A stretch of DNA of 64,000 nucleotides from SIG575 sp045534165 (GTDB lineage: Bacteria > Bacillota > Clostridia > Oscillospirales > Acutalibacteraceae): contig JAZSJD010000017.1 in NCBI GenBank assembly GCA_045534165.1, forward strand, positions 1 through 64,000, read 5' to 3'. The number at the start of each line of letters is the position of its first letter. The stretch's first letter is position 1. The notes under the pieces were generated by a model, which was given only the letters and a program-made list of their open reading frames with translations, searched no databases and had not been told where the DNA came from. This document shows positions 44,735 to 54,094 of the stretch, in pieces. The translations under genes were made by a program, and so were the position numbers.

Positions 44735-44940
44735 AGCCCCGGGAATTATTAAAAAATAATTCCCGGGACGAGTTATTTACCCGCGGTGCCACCCGATTTG
44801 ATACAAGAAGTATCCGCTCTTTTTATTTAATTAAAAAACAAGGAAGTGTTGCCGTACTTACTACTCATCTGAAGTGCGCTTTCAGCCTGTTGACGCACTC
44901 TCTCTTGCAGACTTTCCACAAAAGCCGGGTCTTCCCGATT
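44735..44940 (-). promoter_or_regulatory. T-box riboswitch upstream of aspS-gatC, Asn-type
   Basis: On the minus strand, the conserved T-box GGGTGGCACCGCGG (44781-44794) sits before a terminator hairpin CCCGGGAATTATT/AATAATTCCCGGG (about 44738-44766) with a T-run. Stem I closes with GGAAG and CTTCC (3' arm about 44843-44847). On its 3' side GGCAACA gives a likely specifier AAC followed by A, meaning tRNA(Asn). Uncharged tRNA(Asn) would open the antiterminator and turn the operon on. The specifier reading is from context, not a fold. Confidence 0.9.
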
Positions 44941-44969
44941 ATTGTAACAAAAAACCAAATTATTGTCAA
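44941..44969 (-). promoter_or_regulatory. promoter of the T-box operon
   Basis: TTGACA, 17 nt, TACAAT on the minus strand, with transcription expected to start just before the T-box stem I. Confidence 0.85.
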
Positions 44970-45030
44970 TCATCAAATTGATAAAAAACCGTGTTCTTAT
45001 TACTTTTTACTTGTTTATTTTATTATAAAA

Positions 45031-45058
45031 TTGACTTTTTCCCAAGCTGTTATATAAT
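45031..45058 (+). promoter_or_regulatory. promoter of the GH110-like gene
   Basis: TTGACT (45031-45036), 16 nt, TATAAT (45053-45058), 32 nt before the ATG at 45091. Confidence 0.7.
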
Positions 45059-45090
45059 ATACATATATATTATATGCAAAAGGTGACATT

Positions 45091-46722
45091 ATGAACAGAC
45101 TCAGCCAAATTTTTTTAAATATTAAAAACGGTGATACTGTTATTCTTGAAAAAAACAAAATTTATGATGTGCGTCAGGATGATTCTTTTGAGCTGACCGG
45201 ATATTACTGTTCAAACACAGCCAAAAAAGATGAAAACCCTGATGGTCTCAGAAGAAGTGCAATTTATCTTAAAGAAAAAAATAATATCACAATTGACGGA
45301 AACGGAGCAGTAATTCTTGTTCATGGTAAAATGACTCCCCTTTTGTTTGACAGATGCGAAAACATTACTGTAAGGAATTTACAGATTGACTATGCTGTCC
45401 CCACCATGTCCGAATTTACAATTCTTTCCAACAACAACGGAATATGCGAAATAAAAATCAATCCCGATTGTCTTTTTGAAATTGAAGATAACACCCTCTT
45501 CTTCAAAGGTGAAAATGGTGCAGACGGAAAACCATACTGGAAAGATACCTGCTGCAAAAACAAGCGTTATATTAAAATCTTCAATCCTGAAACACAACTT
45601 TCCCGTGATTTTAACAGAGACAATTTAGCCTGTTCAAAAATTGAACAGATTGATACCCACACATTAAAATTACATTTGAAAAACAAGCATGCTGATTTGC
45701 TTGCAGGTCATATTGTGCAGACAAGAAGCATTGTCAGAGACCAGACAGGCAGTTTATTCCAGAGATGTAAAAACCTTGAGTTTGAAAATCTCCGCATTAA
45801 GTTTATGCACGGTTTAGGTATGGTTTCTCAATTTTGCGAAAATGTCACTTTCAGGAACTGTGATTTCACCCCAAAAGAAAACAGAACAATTGCCAGCACT
45901 GCTGATTTCTTCCAGTTTTCAGGTTGCAGAGGGCAATTAACTGTTGATACCTGCAAAGCACAAGGAGCACATGATGATTATATAAACGTTCACGGTACTC
46001 ATCTGAGAATCATAAAAAAAGACAAATCAGAAAATTCCCTTGTTGTTCGTTTTATGCATGCAGAAAGTTGGGGCTTTCAGGCTTTTGAAAAAGGTGATGA
46101 ACTTGAATTTATCAAATGGGACACTCTCATCCCCTATGATAAAACAAAGGTAATTGATTTCATGAGAATAAACGACACAGATATAAAGCTTTATCTTGAC
46201 AGACCTTTGCCACAGATTAAGCTTAACAAAGACGTTGTGGAAAATGCTACCTGGACACCTGATTTGCTTGTAAAAAACTGCAAATTCGGTACTACTTCAG
46301 GCAGAGGTATCCTTGCCACAACAAGAGGAAAAGTTATAATTGAAAACAATGTTTTCAATAAACTCTGGGGTCCCGCTTTGCTGATTGAAGATGATTGCAA
46401 TTTCTGGTTTGAATCAGGCTATACAAAAGAAATTATTTTCAGAAACAATCAGGTCATTCAATGCGAATTTGCATCTATGTGGGAAACATCTCCTGTTATT
46501 CGTTATTCACCTAAAATTTTGAAAAAAAGTTCAAAAGAATTCGTTCACCAAAGACTTGTTCTGGAGGGGAACACTTTTAAAATGCCGAAAGAAGAAAGCC
46601 ATTCAATATGGCTTGAATATTTAAAAGAAGCAGTAATAAAAAACAATACTTTTGATGCACCTTTTAAAATACACAAAAATTGTGTAGGCACGGTAACAGA
46701 AGAAAACAATAAAATAATCTGA
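45091..46722 (+). CDS. GH110-like alpha-1,3-galactosidase, right-handed beta-helix
   Basis: A 543-residue beta-helix protein without a signal peptide. ADFFQFSGCRGQLTVDTC and AQGAHDDYINVHGTHL (about 288-310) match the conserved GH110 core with paired Asp residues as candidate acid and base. GH110 enzymes remove alpha-1,3-linked galactose, including from blood group B antigen. AAAGGTG lies 6 nt before the ATG. The lack of a signal suggests it acts on imported oligosaccharides. It lies away from the GH98-like gene but could act on its products. Confidence 0.8.
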   Translation: MNRLSQIFLNIKNGDTVILEKNKIYDVRQDDSFELTGYYCSNTAKKDENPDGLRRSAIYLKEKNNITIDGNGAVILVHGKMTPLLFDRCENITVRNLQIDYAVPTMSEFTILSNNNGICEIKINPDCLFEIEDNTLFFKGENGADGKPYWKDTCCKNKRYIKIFNPETQLSRDFNRDNLACSKIEQIDTHTLKLHLKNKHADLLAGHIVQTRSIVRDQTGSLFQRCKNLEFENLRIKFMHGLGMVSQFCENVTFRNCDFTPKENRTIASTADFFQFSGCRGQLTVDTCKAQGAHDDYINVHGTHLRIIKKDKSENSLVVRFMHAESWGFQAFEKGDELEFIKWDTLIPYDKTKVIDFMRINDTDIKLYLDRPLPQIKLNKDVVENATWTPDLLVKNCKFGTTSGRGILATTRGKVIIENNVFNKLWGPALLIEDDCNFWFESGYTKEIIFRNNQVIQCEFASMWETSPVIRYSPKILKKSSKEFVHQRLVLEGNTFKMPKEESHSIWLEYLKEAVIKNNTFDAPFKIHKNCVGTVTEENNKII

Positions 46723-46823
46723 ATATACTTTTTGCAACAAAAATTTAATTGTTGTTGCGAAAGTATATATTAAACATTTTCTGAATATATTTCTTTTGAA
46801 ACTTATATTCAGAGGTGTTTGCT

Positions 46824-47354
46824 TTGAAAAGAACATTGAATTTCTGGCAAATCGCAGGTTTTATTTTTACTGCAATTGCCGGAACGCTTCTGCACTTTGT
46901 TTATGATTGGAGCAAAGAAAGTTTTCTCCTTGCGCCCTTTTGTGCCACTAACGAATCAACATGGGAACATATGAAACTGTTATTTTTTCCTGCAGTTATT
47001 TTTGCATTGGTTGAAAATTATTTCACGGGCAAATCATATCAGAACTTCCTGCAAATAAAATGTATCGGAATTCTCTCGGGGCTTTCGTTTATTCCCATAT
47101 TTTTTTACACTTACACAGGTGTTCTGGGAGTAATCGCAGACTGGTTTAACATTACTATATTTTTCTTATCTGTCTTTTTAATGTTTTTTCTTGAAACACA
47201 ACTTCTCAAAAAGAACAGTTCTTTAAATTTTTCAGAAAAAACTGCATCTGTTATTTTAATGATACTTACTTTTGCTTTTATTATTTTCACTTTTCTCCCA
47301 CCGAAAATTCCTCTTTTCCAAGACCCCGATGAAATGGTTTTCTATATAAAATAA
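46824..47354 (+). CDS. small multi-pass membrane protein (DUF6512-like)
   Basis: A 176-residue membrane protein with five hydrophobic helices. The AGTLLHFVYDWSKESFLLAPF and ATNESTWEHMKLLFFP segments are like a Firmicutes family of unknown function (DUF6512). A TTG start at 46824 with AGAGG 8 nt upstream is preferred over GTG at 46815, which lies inside that site. There is a 101-base gap to the GH110 gene; an independent promoter is not obvious. Confidence 0.75.
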   Translation: MKRTLNFWQIAGFIFTAIAGTLLHFVYDWSKESFLLAPFCATNESTWEHMKLLFFPAVIFALVENYFTGKSYQNFLQIKCIGILSGLSFIPIFFYTYTGVLGVIADWFNITIFFLSVFLMFFLETQLLKKNSSLNFSEKTASVILMILTFAFIIFTFLPPKIPLFQDPDEMVFYIK

Positions 47355-47384
47355 AGCGGTGATAATTTCAAAATTATCACCGCT
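47355..47384. terminator. bidirectional terminator
   Basis: AGCGGTGATAATTT (47355-47368) pairs with 47371-47384, with T runs on the plus strand; it sits between convergent genes. Confidence 0.9.
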
Positions 47385-47414
47385 ATTTTTATTTTCTCTG
47401 ATTTTATAAAAGGA

Positions 47415-49568
47415 TTATTTGTTTGTCAGTTTTGCAGTCTGACGTTGTGCCATAACGAGCCTTGCATATATACCATCTTCAAGCAGAAGTTCACGGTGTG
47501 TACCGGTCTCTGCAATTCTGCCTTTTTCGATAACAATAAGCCTGTCAGCATTGCGGAGTGTAGCAAGTCTATGGGCAATTGCAAATGTTGTTCTTCCTTT
47601 GACAAGCTTTGCAAGTGCATCCTGAATGACACCTTCCGTTTCGGGGTCAAGTGCACTTGTTGCTTCATCAAGAATAAGAATCTCAGGGTTTCTGAGCACA
47701 GCTCTTGCAATTGAAATTCTCTGTCTTTCTCCTCCTGAAAGATTATGACCGTCTTCACCCACAATAGTATTGTAAGAATCCGGTAGTTTCATTATAAATT
47801 CATGTGCATTGGCTGCCTTTGCTGCCGCAATTATTTCACCCGGAGTTGCTGTAGGCCGTGCATAGGCAATGTTGTCGTAAACCGTACCTGCAAAAAGAAA
47901 AGTTTCCTGAAAAACAACACCTATTTTTTCTCTGTATTGCCATTGACTCATATCTTTTATGTCTGTTCCGCCAACAGAAATTGAGCCTTCGTCTGCATCA
48001 TAAAGACGCATAATCAGGTTGATAAGCGTTGATTTACCGGCACCGGAATGACCCACAAGACCAATCATTTCACCCTGCTTTACTGTGAAACTGATATCCT
48101 TGAGCACCGGTTCATATGCCTTATATCCGAAACGCACATTGTCAAAAACAATATCGCCGTCAAGTTTTGCCGGAACAAGATTTTTTTCTTCTTCCAATCC
48201 ATCCTTTTCGTCAAGGATTTCAAAAATCTTGATAAGACTTGTGGCAACCTCACCAAGGCGTCGCGGGAGTGTTGAAATCCATCGTAGAGGCTGATAGATA
48301 TAGGCAAGGAAGAGTGTAAATTCAAGCAATTCACCCAGGGAAATTGTGCCTTCAATAACCATTCTGCCGCCGAAAAAAAGAACGAAGAATTCACCAATTC
48401 CCATAAAAAATGAAAGGAAAGGAAAAACCTTTGCCCAGGTTTGTTCATTGCTTACAGAAACATCAGCAAGGCGCTTGCACACTCTGTCAAATTTTTTTAT
48501 TTCTCTGTCTTCACTTCCGAATGTTTTTACAACTCTGATACCTCTTACAATATCGTGGAGAATCGAATTTGAGCGAGAATCACATCGCCATTGTTTTTCG
48601 TATCTGTATCTGATAAAACTCCAGAATTTTCTGATTGCATAAATAACAAGTGGTACGGGAACGAAAACAAGAAAAGTAAGAAGTGGGCTGATATTTATGA
48701 GAATTATAAGAATTGCGATGAACATAATCAGCTTTTCAATGGCATACATACCCTGTTCCGTAATAAAGCGTTTGACCGTTTCAGTATCACGCGTTACACG
48801 TTTCATAAGATCGCCTGCCGTTTTTTTAGACATTGATGAAAGCGAAAGTCTCTGTACTTTGTCATACATCATTATTCTCATGTCATTGAGCATATGAGCG
48901 CTGACCCGATTTGTTTTTCTCAGACTGAAAAGTTTAAGAACCTGACCGATTATCTGCGTAAGACCGATGAGCAAAACTGTGGAAATAACACCTTTTACGG
49001 CAGTATCGCCTGAAATCATCGGATTATTGAAATAATCATCAAGCAATTTTGCATTAAGTATGGGCAGAAGTGCTGAAGATGCAGTTGCAAAGGTCAGAAG
49101 GATCCCCGCAACAACAAGAGAAGGGATATAACTCTTTATCATTCCCATTGTACGTTTGAAAAGATAACTTTTTTCAACGCAGAAAAGGCAGACATCCATA
49201 CCTTTAACAAAATGTCTTCCGCATTTGGGACATACTCTGAAATCTTCACGCGAAAGTTCGGTTTCTTCACCTGTTCTTATGTAATGGTTTACAACCTTGC
49301 AGAATTCACCGATTTCTTCAACGCAACTCATTGAAAAACGACAAACAGGTATGCTGCCTGACATTTCTGTGCCTTCGCCTTCGGGGATAAGTTCAAGAGT
49401 ACCGCAACCTACATATGTTCGTTGCATAAGTTCACCTATACCGTCGATTGTGTGCTCAAAAACTGCTTTACCGTCAACACAGGCAAGTATTGTTCGGTTT
49501 TCAAAAATAAGTTCGCCTTTGCACAAATCACCGTTTTGTGCAAGGTCAAAAACTGCTTTTGTTTGCAT
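47415..49568 (-). CDS. ABC exporter with N-terminal zinc-ribbon domain (second of pair)
   Basis: A 717-residue fused permease-ATPase. Residues about 1-105 are a soluble domain, then a zinc ribbon (CPKCG...CLFC, about 108-130), six transmembrane helices (about 145-430) and the ATPase with Walker A GHSGAGKST, signature LSGGERQRIS, Walker B ILILDEATSALD and switch His. The soluble plus zinc-ribbon start is shared with the ABC gene at 50122. The two probably form a heterodimer, with a DUF1854 protein gene between. Cargo unknown. Confidence 0.9.
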   Translation of the reverse strand: MQTKAVFDLAQNGDLCKGELIFENRTILACVDGKAVFEHTIDGIGELMQRTYVGCGTLELIPEGEGTEMSGSIPVCRFSMSCVEEIGEFCKVVNHYIRTGEETELSREDFRVCPKCGRHFVKGMDVCLFCVEKSYLFKRTMGMIKSYIPSLVVAGILLTFATASSALLPILNAKLLDDYFNNPMISGDTAVKGVISTVLLIGLTQIIGQVLKLFSLRKTNRVSAHMLNDMRIMMYDKVQRLSLSSMSKKTAGDLMKRVTRDTETVKRFITEQGMYAIEKLIMFIAILIILINISPLLTFLVFVPVPLVIYAIRKFWSFIRYRYEKQWRCDSRSNSILHDIVRGIRVVKTFGSEDREIKKFDRVCKRLADVSVSNEQTWAKVFPFLSFFMGIGEFFVLFFGGRMVIEGTISLGELLEFTLFLAYIYQPLRWISTLPRRLGEVATSLIKIFEILDEKDGLEEEKNLVPAKLDGDIVFDNVRFGYKAYEPVLKDISFTVKQGEMIGLVGHSGAGKSTLINLIMRLYDADEGSISVGGTDIKDMSQWQYREKIGVVFQETFLFAGTVYDNIAYARPTATPGEIIAAAKAANAHEFIMKLPDSYNTIVGEDGHNLSGGERQRISIARAVLRNPEILILDEATSALDPETEGVIQDALAKLVKGRTTFAIAHRLATLRNADRLIVIEKGRIAETGTHRELLLEDGIYARLVMAQRQTAKLTNK

Positions 49569-49597
49569 AATTTATCACCTCTTCCGGAGTGATCTGA

Positions 49598-50125
49598 TTA
49601 ATAGAGATATGGTTCAAGTTTTCTTCTGCTCTTTGACGGAATTGCTTCAAAATCAATAATTCTGAAACGATTGCCGTCAATGTCTATAAGGTCAATTGCA
49701 TCACCATGCTGACGGATACTCTTTGAGATATCTTTTACAGCAAAAGATTTTTTGAAGTCCCCTATCATAACGTCAAAATAGAAATGTCCCATTTTTTCTT
49801 TTATCGACACTATTTTTGTTATAACGGGACAAAAATAACGTTGAGAGAGTTCATCATTTATGAGTGATTGCTGTTGTGCTGAAAATTCACTTGCATGCTC
49901 TATGATTCCGATTTCTTTTTTGTCGATATCTGAAATGCATATATAACTGTCAGGCATTGCAAGAGGAAGCGCACGAGTGAGGATAACCCTTGCATATTCC
50001 TTGCCGTTTACAGTTGCACAAAGAAATCCGTTTTTATTTTTTGAGAAAACGCAGTTATCCGGCGTTACATATTCCGCTTTGAGTGATTCCGGAGAAATTG
50101 TGTTTGCTGTTACTGTATTATTCAT
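49598..50125 (-). CDS. DUF1854 family protein
   Basis: A 175-residue soluble protein of the DUF1854 family, which in other bacteria occurs beside ABC exporters, some near cyanophycin genes. Its ATG overlaps the stop codon of the upstream ABC gene (ATGA, 4 nt), so translation is coupled, and the second ABC gene starts 29 nt after it. It has no membrane segment. The 1:1 linkage suggests a cytoplasmic subunit or cargo-recruiting partner of the exporter. Confidence 0.8.
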   Translation of the reverse strand: MNNTVTANTISPESLKAEYVTPDNCVFSKNKNGFLCATVNGKEYARVILTRALPLAMPDSYICISDIDKKEIGIIEHASEFSAQQQSLINDELSQRYFCPVITKIVSIKEKMGHFYFDVMIGDFKKSFAVKDISKSIRQHGDAIDLIDIDGNRFRIIDFEAIPSKSRRKLEPYLY

Positions 50126-52485
50126 TCGTGTTCATCCTCCTTTTTATCAGTCTGCACTTCTGTGCCGATACCGATAGTTTTAAGTGCCTCTGACTGGATT
50201 TTATATTGCTTATAAAATTCGCCTTTCTTTTTAATGAGCTCTGAGAAAGTGCCATATTCAATAATTTCTCCGTCTGCGATTACAGCAAGATAATCTGCAT
50301 CTCTGAGAGTTGAAAGACGATGAGCAATTGCGATTGTTGTTCTGCCTTGCTTAAGCTGTGTAAGTGAGTTCTGAATATTACGCTCAGTTTCTGTGTCCAT
50401 GGCGGCAGTAGCTTCATCAAGAATAAGAATTTTGGGATTCTGTATTATTGTTCTGGCAATTGAAATCCTCTGTCTTTCACCACCTGAAAGTTTCTGACCA
50501 CCTGCACCTACGCGGGTTTCGTATGCATCGGGAAGTCTCATTATGAAATCATGTGCAGATGCAGCCTTTGCCGCTGCAATAACCTCGTCCATCGAGGCAT
50601 CAGGCTTTGCGTATCGTATATTATCGGCAATTGAACCTATGAAAAGATATATATCCTGCGAAACAAGGCCGATATTTCGGCGAAGCTCGGTGAGTTTTAA
50701 ATCTTTTACATCAATTCCATCAATTTTGACACTGCCTTCTTTTGCATCATAAAGTCTTGCAATAAGGTTTGCAATTGTTGTTTTACCTGCACCGGTTTTT
50801 CCCACAATGCCGAGCATATCACCGGCATTTACACTGAGACTGAGTTTTTTAATAACAGGTCTTGCCGGCTCATATTCAAATTCAAGCTCGTTAATCTCGA
50901 TGTCTCCTCTGAGATTTTCAAAACTTACAGCATTTTCTTTTTCAGTAATATCAGGCTTTGCATCACAAATTTCAAATACACGCTGTGCCGAATCTGCACA
51001 TCTTGCCCACCAGTTTGATATCCATGAAATAAAATCAAAAGGACCTCGGAGCATTTCAAGATAAACAATATAGCTCAGCAGTGTACCTGTGGTCATTTCA
51101 CCTTTTGCAACCATAACACCACCGATACCAAGAACAACAGTTGAAAGACCCATAACAAAAATTTCAAGAATCGGGAAAGCTGTTGCTTCGGTAAGAGAGA
51201 GTTTAAGGTCAGCTTTTGTATGCTCATGGCTGAGATTACTGAAACGCTCATATTCATCATCTTCTTTTGAAAACGCCTTAATAACACGCTGGCCGTTGAT
51301 ATTATCACTTACCATTGCTGAAACTCTTGCACCATAAAGCCAGCTTCTGTGGTGAAGTCTGCGAAAAACCTTATCACCAAAGAAAAGACAGACAAAAATC
51401 AGGGGCATTGCTCCGATTGTGATAAGCGAAAGTTTCCAGCTCATTGCAAACATAATTGCCACAACACCGAGAATTGTTGCCGTATCGATAATCAGTGCAG
51501 GCACACCATCAATGAAAAACCAGTAGATATTATTTGCATCACGAACAACACGCTCCATAAGTGAGCCTGTTTGCTTTGATGAATAAAAATTGACTGATAG
51601 TTTTTGCATAGCATTAAAGATTTTTAATTTTATGTCATAAACAACCTTAGGCATGATTGCCGCGGTAATATACTGCTGAATAACAGTCAGAACAGTGTTG
51701 AGAAGTCTTACACCGAAAATTGAAAGCACAAGCAAGCCAAGAGCTTTTATCAGCTCTGCGGCAAGCAGACCGTCAGGATTTGCCAGGACATCGTCAAAAA
51801 GTGAACGAGTGCTTATCTGAGGCACCAACACCGTCACAGCAGTTCCGAGAAGCATAATTACAATAATCAGAACAATCTGTGGGATATATCCGCCGAAGAA
51901 CTTGAAAAGCCTTAATGCAGTTGATGATTTCTTGTTGCATTTCCGGCAGAAATCTTTATCATGAGGACAGGGTCTTCCGCATTTTTTGCATTTTTTCTCT
52001 TCAGTTTCCGATGAACTCAGAATTTCTGCCTCGCCTTTTTCTTTGTATGAATTAAATGCTCTGACAAAATTTTCAAACTCTGCAATTTTTCCGATGGAAA
52101 AACATATAACACTTGATTGCTCTGCATCTTTATTTATTATCAGTCTTCCCGTGGAAACATATCTTTCTGTTTCGAGAGAGTCGATATCTTCAAGGGGAAT
52201 ACTCTGAATCTGTTTAACGGTAATTTTGGGTTCAGGGCGTTCTCTTTTGTGTTTGAACCTCTGTCTTATTTCCTCTTCATCTCCGAGAGCGATGTAAAAA
52301 CCTTTCGCATCAAAGCTGAGCCACGCACTGCAGTAACAAGCCTCATTATCCATATCGCCATTGCAGCAACAGATAAGGTCTTTTGTATCAAGACCCGCTT
52401 TGTCCAACGCAAGCATCACAGACCTTGGAAACTTGTCCTTTTCAGGCTTCTGCGACTTCGGACTTTTTTCTTTTTTGTTTGCCAT
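50122..52485 (-). CDS. ABC exporter with N-terminal zinc-ribbon domain (first of pair)
   Basis: The start at 52485 (MANKKEKSPK) follows GGCGGTGAT and gives 787 residues. N-terminal soluble region with a beta domain (about 25-170), zinc ribbon CKKCGRPCPHDKDFCRKC (about 180-197), six helices and the ATPase: Walker A GKTGAGKTT, signature LSGGERQRIS, Walker B ILILDEATAAMD. The N-terminal layout matches the gene at 47415. First gene of a three-gene operon with DUF1854 in the middle. Confidence 0.9.
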   Translation of the reverse strand: MANKKEKSPKSQKPEKDKFPRSVMLALDKAGLDTKDLICCCNGDMDNEACYCSAWLSFDAKGFYIALGDEEEIRQRFKHKRERPEPKITVKQIQSIPLEDIDSLETERYVSTGRLIINKDAEQSSVICFSIGKIAEFENFVRAFNSYKEKGEAEILSSSETEEKKCKKCGRPCPHDKDFCRKCNKKSSTALRLFKFFGGYIPQIVLIIVIMLLGTAVTVLVPQISTRSLFDDVLANPDGLLAAELIKALGLLVLSIFGVRLLNTVLTVIQQYITAAIMPKVVYDIKLKIFNAMQKLSVNFYSSKQTGSLMERVVRDANNIYWFFIDGVPALIIDTATILGVVAIMFAMSWKLSLITIGAMPLIFVCLFFGDKVFRRLHHRSWLYGARVSAMVSDNINGQRVIKAFSKEDDEYERFSNLSHEHTKADLKLSLTEATAFPILEIFVMGLSTVVLGIGGVMVAKGEMTTGTLLSYIVYLEMLRGPFDFISWISNWWARCADSAQRVFEICDAKPDITEKENAVSFENLRGDIEINELEFEYEPARPVIKKLSLSVNAGDMLGIVGKTGAGKTTIANLIARLYDAKEGSVKIDGIDVKDLKLTELRRNIGLVSQDIYLFIGSIADNIRYAKPDASMDEVIAAAKAASAHDFIMRLPDAYETRVGAGGQKLSGGERQRISIARTIIQNPKILILDEATAAMDTETERNIQNSLTQLKQGRTTIAIAHRLSTLRDADYLAVIADGEIIEYGTFSELIKKKGEFYKQYKIQSEALKTIGIGTEVQTDKKEDEHE

Positions 52486-52676
52486 AAATATCACCGCCTT
52501 TGTTTTACTACATACTTTTTGCAACGAAAAATGTACATACACTTAAATTTGTATCATTCACTTTATTTAGTGCTATTAATATACCATGAACAGAACAACA
52601 ATTCAATAAAAAAATCAATAATATATTAATGCAAAAGTCAGCTACAGTAAAACTGTCATTAATATGACCATAACTA

Positions 52677-52715
52677 ATTATACCACCGGGAACTTCTGAT
52701 GAAACAAAAAAACAG
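52677..52715 (-). promoter_or_regulatory. promoter with inverted repeat upstream of the ABC operon
   Basis: On the minus strand TATAAT (52677-52682) follows GGTGG. The region upstream has ACTTCTG and CAGAAGT arms 14-16 nt apart around a T-rich spacer, at the place of the -35 box. The arms look like an operator. The leader would be about 185 nt long. Confidence 0.5.
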
Positions 52716-52771
52716 AAGTATGGCAGTGATGATATACCGGTTTTTTCAGCAGACTTGTTTAAGTGTAGTCA

Positions 52772-53095
52772 TTATCTGTTTTCCTCTGTAAAATATTTTT
52801 TCATTCCCACTCTATACACGCGGAACGGCCCTGTGAAGTTGCCCTCCATATCAAGATATGTATACAGCACAATTTCTTCATCATGCTCCATTCCGAAACC
52901 ACCTTCGTCGCCCCAGTATCTTCCGTCAGGCTGAATTTCCCAAAGCACTAACCACCTATCACCTTTACGTTCAAAAGATGTCCTATACTTTATTTTCGGC
53001 TTTAAGTCTCTCGGATTATCCAACAATTTTACCCAGAAAATTTCCTTTATAATTCCGGGGAAGCTGTGAATCCTACCGCAATTATCAACTATCAT
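52772..53095 (-). CDS. hypothetical protein, possibly longer at its start
   Basis: The first ATG gives 107 residues (MIVDNCGRIHSF...). In the same frame there is open, protein-like sequence back to the TAA of the upstream gene (53213), reading HRGKTIYLTENVTFGRDEII before the ATG. There is no ATG, GTG or TTG start in that part. So the true start may be non-canonical, lost, or the gene may have been a fusion with the ADP-ribosylglycohydrolase gene. No domain is recognised. Confidence 0.55.
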   Translation of the reverse strand: MIVDNCGRIHSFPGIIKEIFWVKLLDNPRDLKPKIKYRTSFERKGDRWLVLWEIQPDGRYWGDEGGFGMEHDEEIVLYTYLDMEGNFTGPFRVYRVGMKKYFTEENR

Positions 53096-53212
53096 TTTTC
53101 GTATGCCTTTGTTTTTATCAACAAAAATTATTTCATCTCTTCCGAAAGTGACATTTTCCGTCAGGTAGATTGTTTTTCCCCGATGTTCCTCTTCTTCCGT
53201 GATTTTGATTTC

Positions 53213-54094
53213 TTATCCCTGACAAGCCTTGTCAATCATTTCCATAATCCAGTCTTTTCTTGCAAGGGTATCAATCCATTCTTCGGGGATACCTTTCTCT
53301 CCACCGATACCGTAACAGATCCCTGCAAGACCGCCTGCGATAGCGGCAACAGTATCTGTATCTTTACCAAGTTCAACCGCTTTGATAACACATTCGCTGT
53401 AGCTTTCTGAATTTACAAAGCTCCATACCGCAGCTTCAAAGGAATCGATAACATAACCTGAGCTTTTGATACTTTCTCTGGGGTAGCCCTTCATTTTCGG
53501 GATATTTTCACATTCGTCAATACAACAAGTAAGATGTGTAATTGCATCTTCCTTTGACATACCATTCATCAGATTTTCAGCAAGCTGAACGTAAAGACGG
53601 CAGGACATAAGAGAAATTTCGTGAGCGTGTGTAAGAGATGACAAATCAAGAATATCCTGAGTTGTATGTTCAACAAAAGCGACAGGCAGAATTCTCATAA
53701 GAGAGCCGTTACCGTTATCGTTGAAACCTCTGCCGCCGCAACGAATTGCTGAATATCCGTTTTTATATTTGCCGATAGCAGTTAATGTAGTATGACCTAT
53801 ATCAAAGCATACACCGTAAGGACAGTATTCTCCCTTATCAAACCAACCGACAAATCTTTCCATAACATCGTCAAAATCAAGTTCTTCACAACTGATAAAA
53901 CTGTCAAGTGTTGCAAGAGCCATTGAGCTGTCGTCAGACCATGTGCCGACAGGCTGATTGTGTGTGCCGTAACCTGTCATGCCATTAACTTTAAAAGTAT
54001 CCCGTTCTTTAAACTCAAAAGGTACACCAACTGCATCTGCAACAACAAGACCAAGTATGGCACCTTTTAAATATTCTTTATTTTTAAATTTCAT
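53213..54094 (-). CDS. ADP-ribosylglycohydrolase (DraG-like)
   Basis: A 293-residue enzyme of the DraG/ARH family. The first metal motif is GTWSDDSSMAL (about 50-60) and the second is GKDTDTVAAIAGGLAG (about 245-260), with Asp residues for two Mg2+ ions. It removes ADP-ribose from proteins or other targets. It lies 147 nt beyond the LytTR gene with a terminator between. So it is likely its own unit, although its position next to the Hsp70/HerA cluster is suggestive. Confidence 0.92.
   Translation of the reverse strand: MKFKNKEYLKGAILGLVVADAVGVPFEFKERDTFKVNGMTGYGTHNQPVGTWSDDSSMALATLDSFISCEELDFDDVMERFVGWFDKGEYCPYGVCFDIGHTTLTAIGKYKNGYSAIRCGGRGFNDNGNGSLMRILPVAFVEHTTQDILDLSSLTHAHEISLMSCRLYVQLAENLMNGMSKEDAITHLTCCIDECENIPKMKGYPRESIKSSGYVIDSFEAAVWSFVNSESYSECVIKAVELGKDTDTVAAIAGGLAGICYGIGGEKGIPEEWIDTLARKDWIMEMIDKACQG

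Noticed and set aside
44694..44792. N-terminal extension of AspRS (33 extra residues)
   Set aside because: It would be translated from within the T-box terminator; AspRS homologues start at MYRTHRCNE-like sequence, which has its own strong ribosome site.
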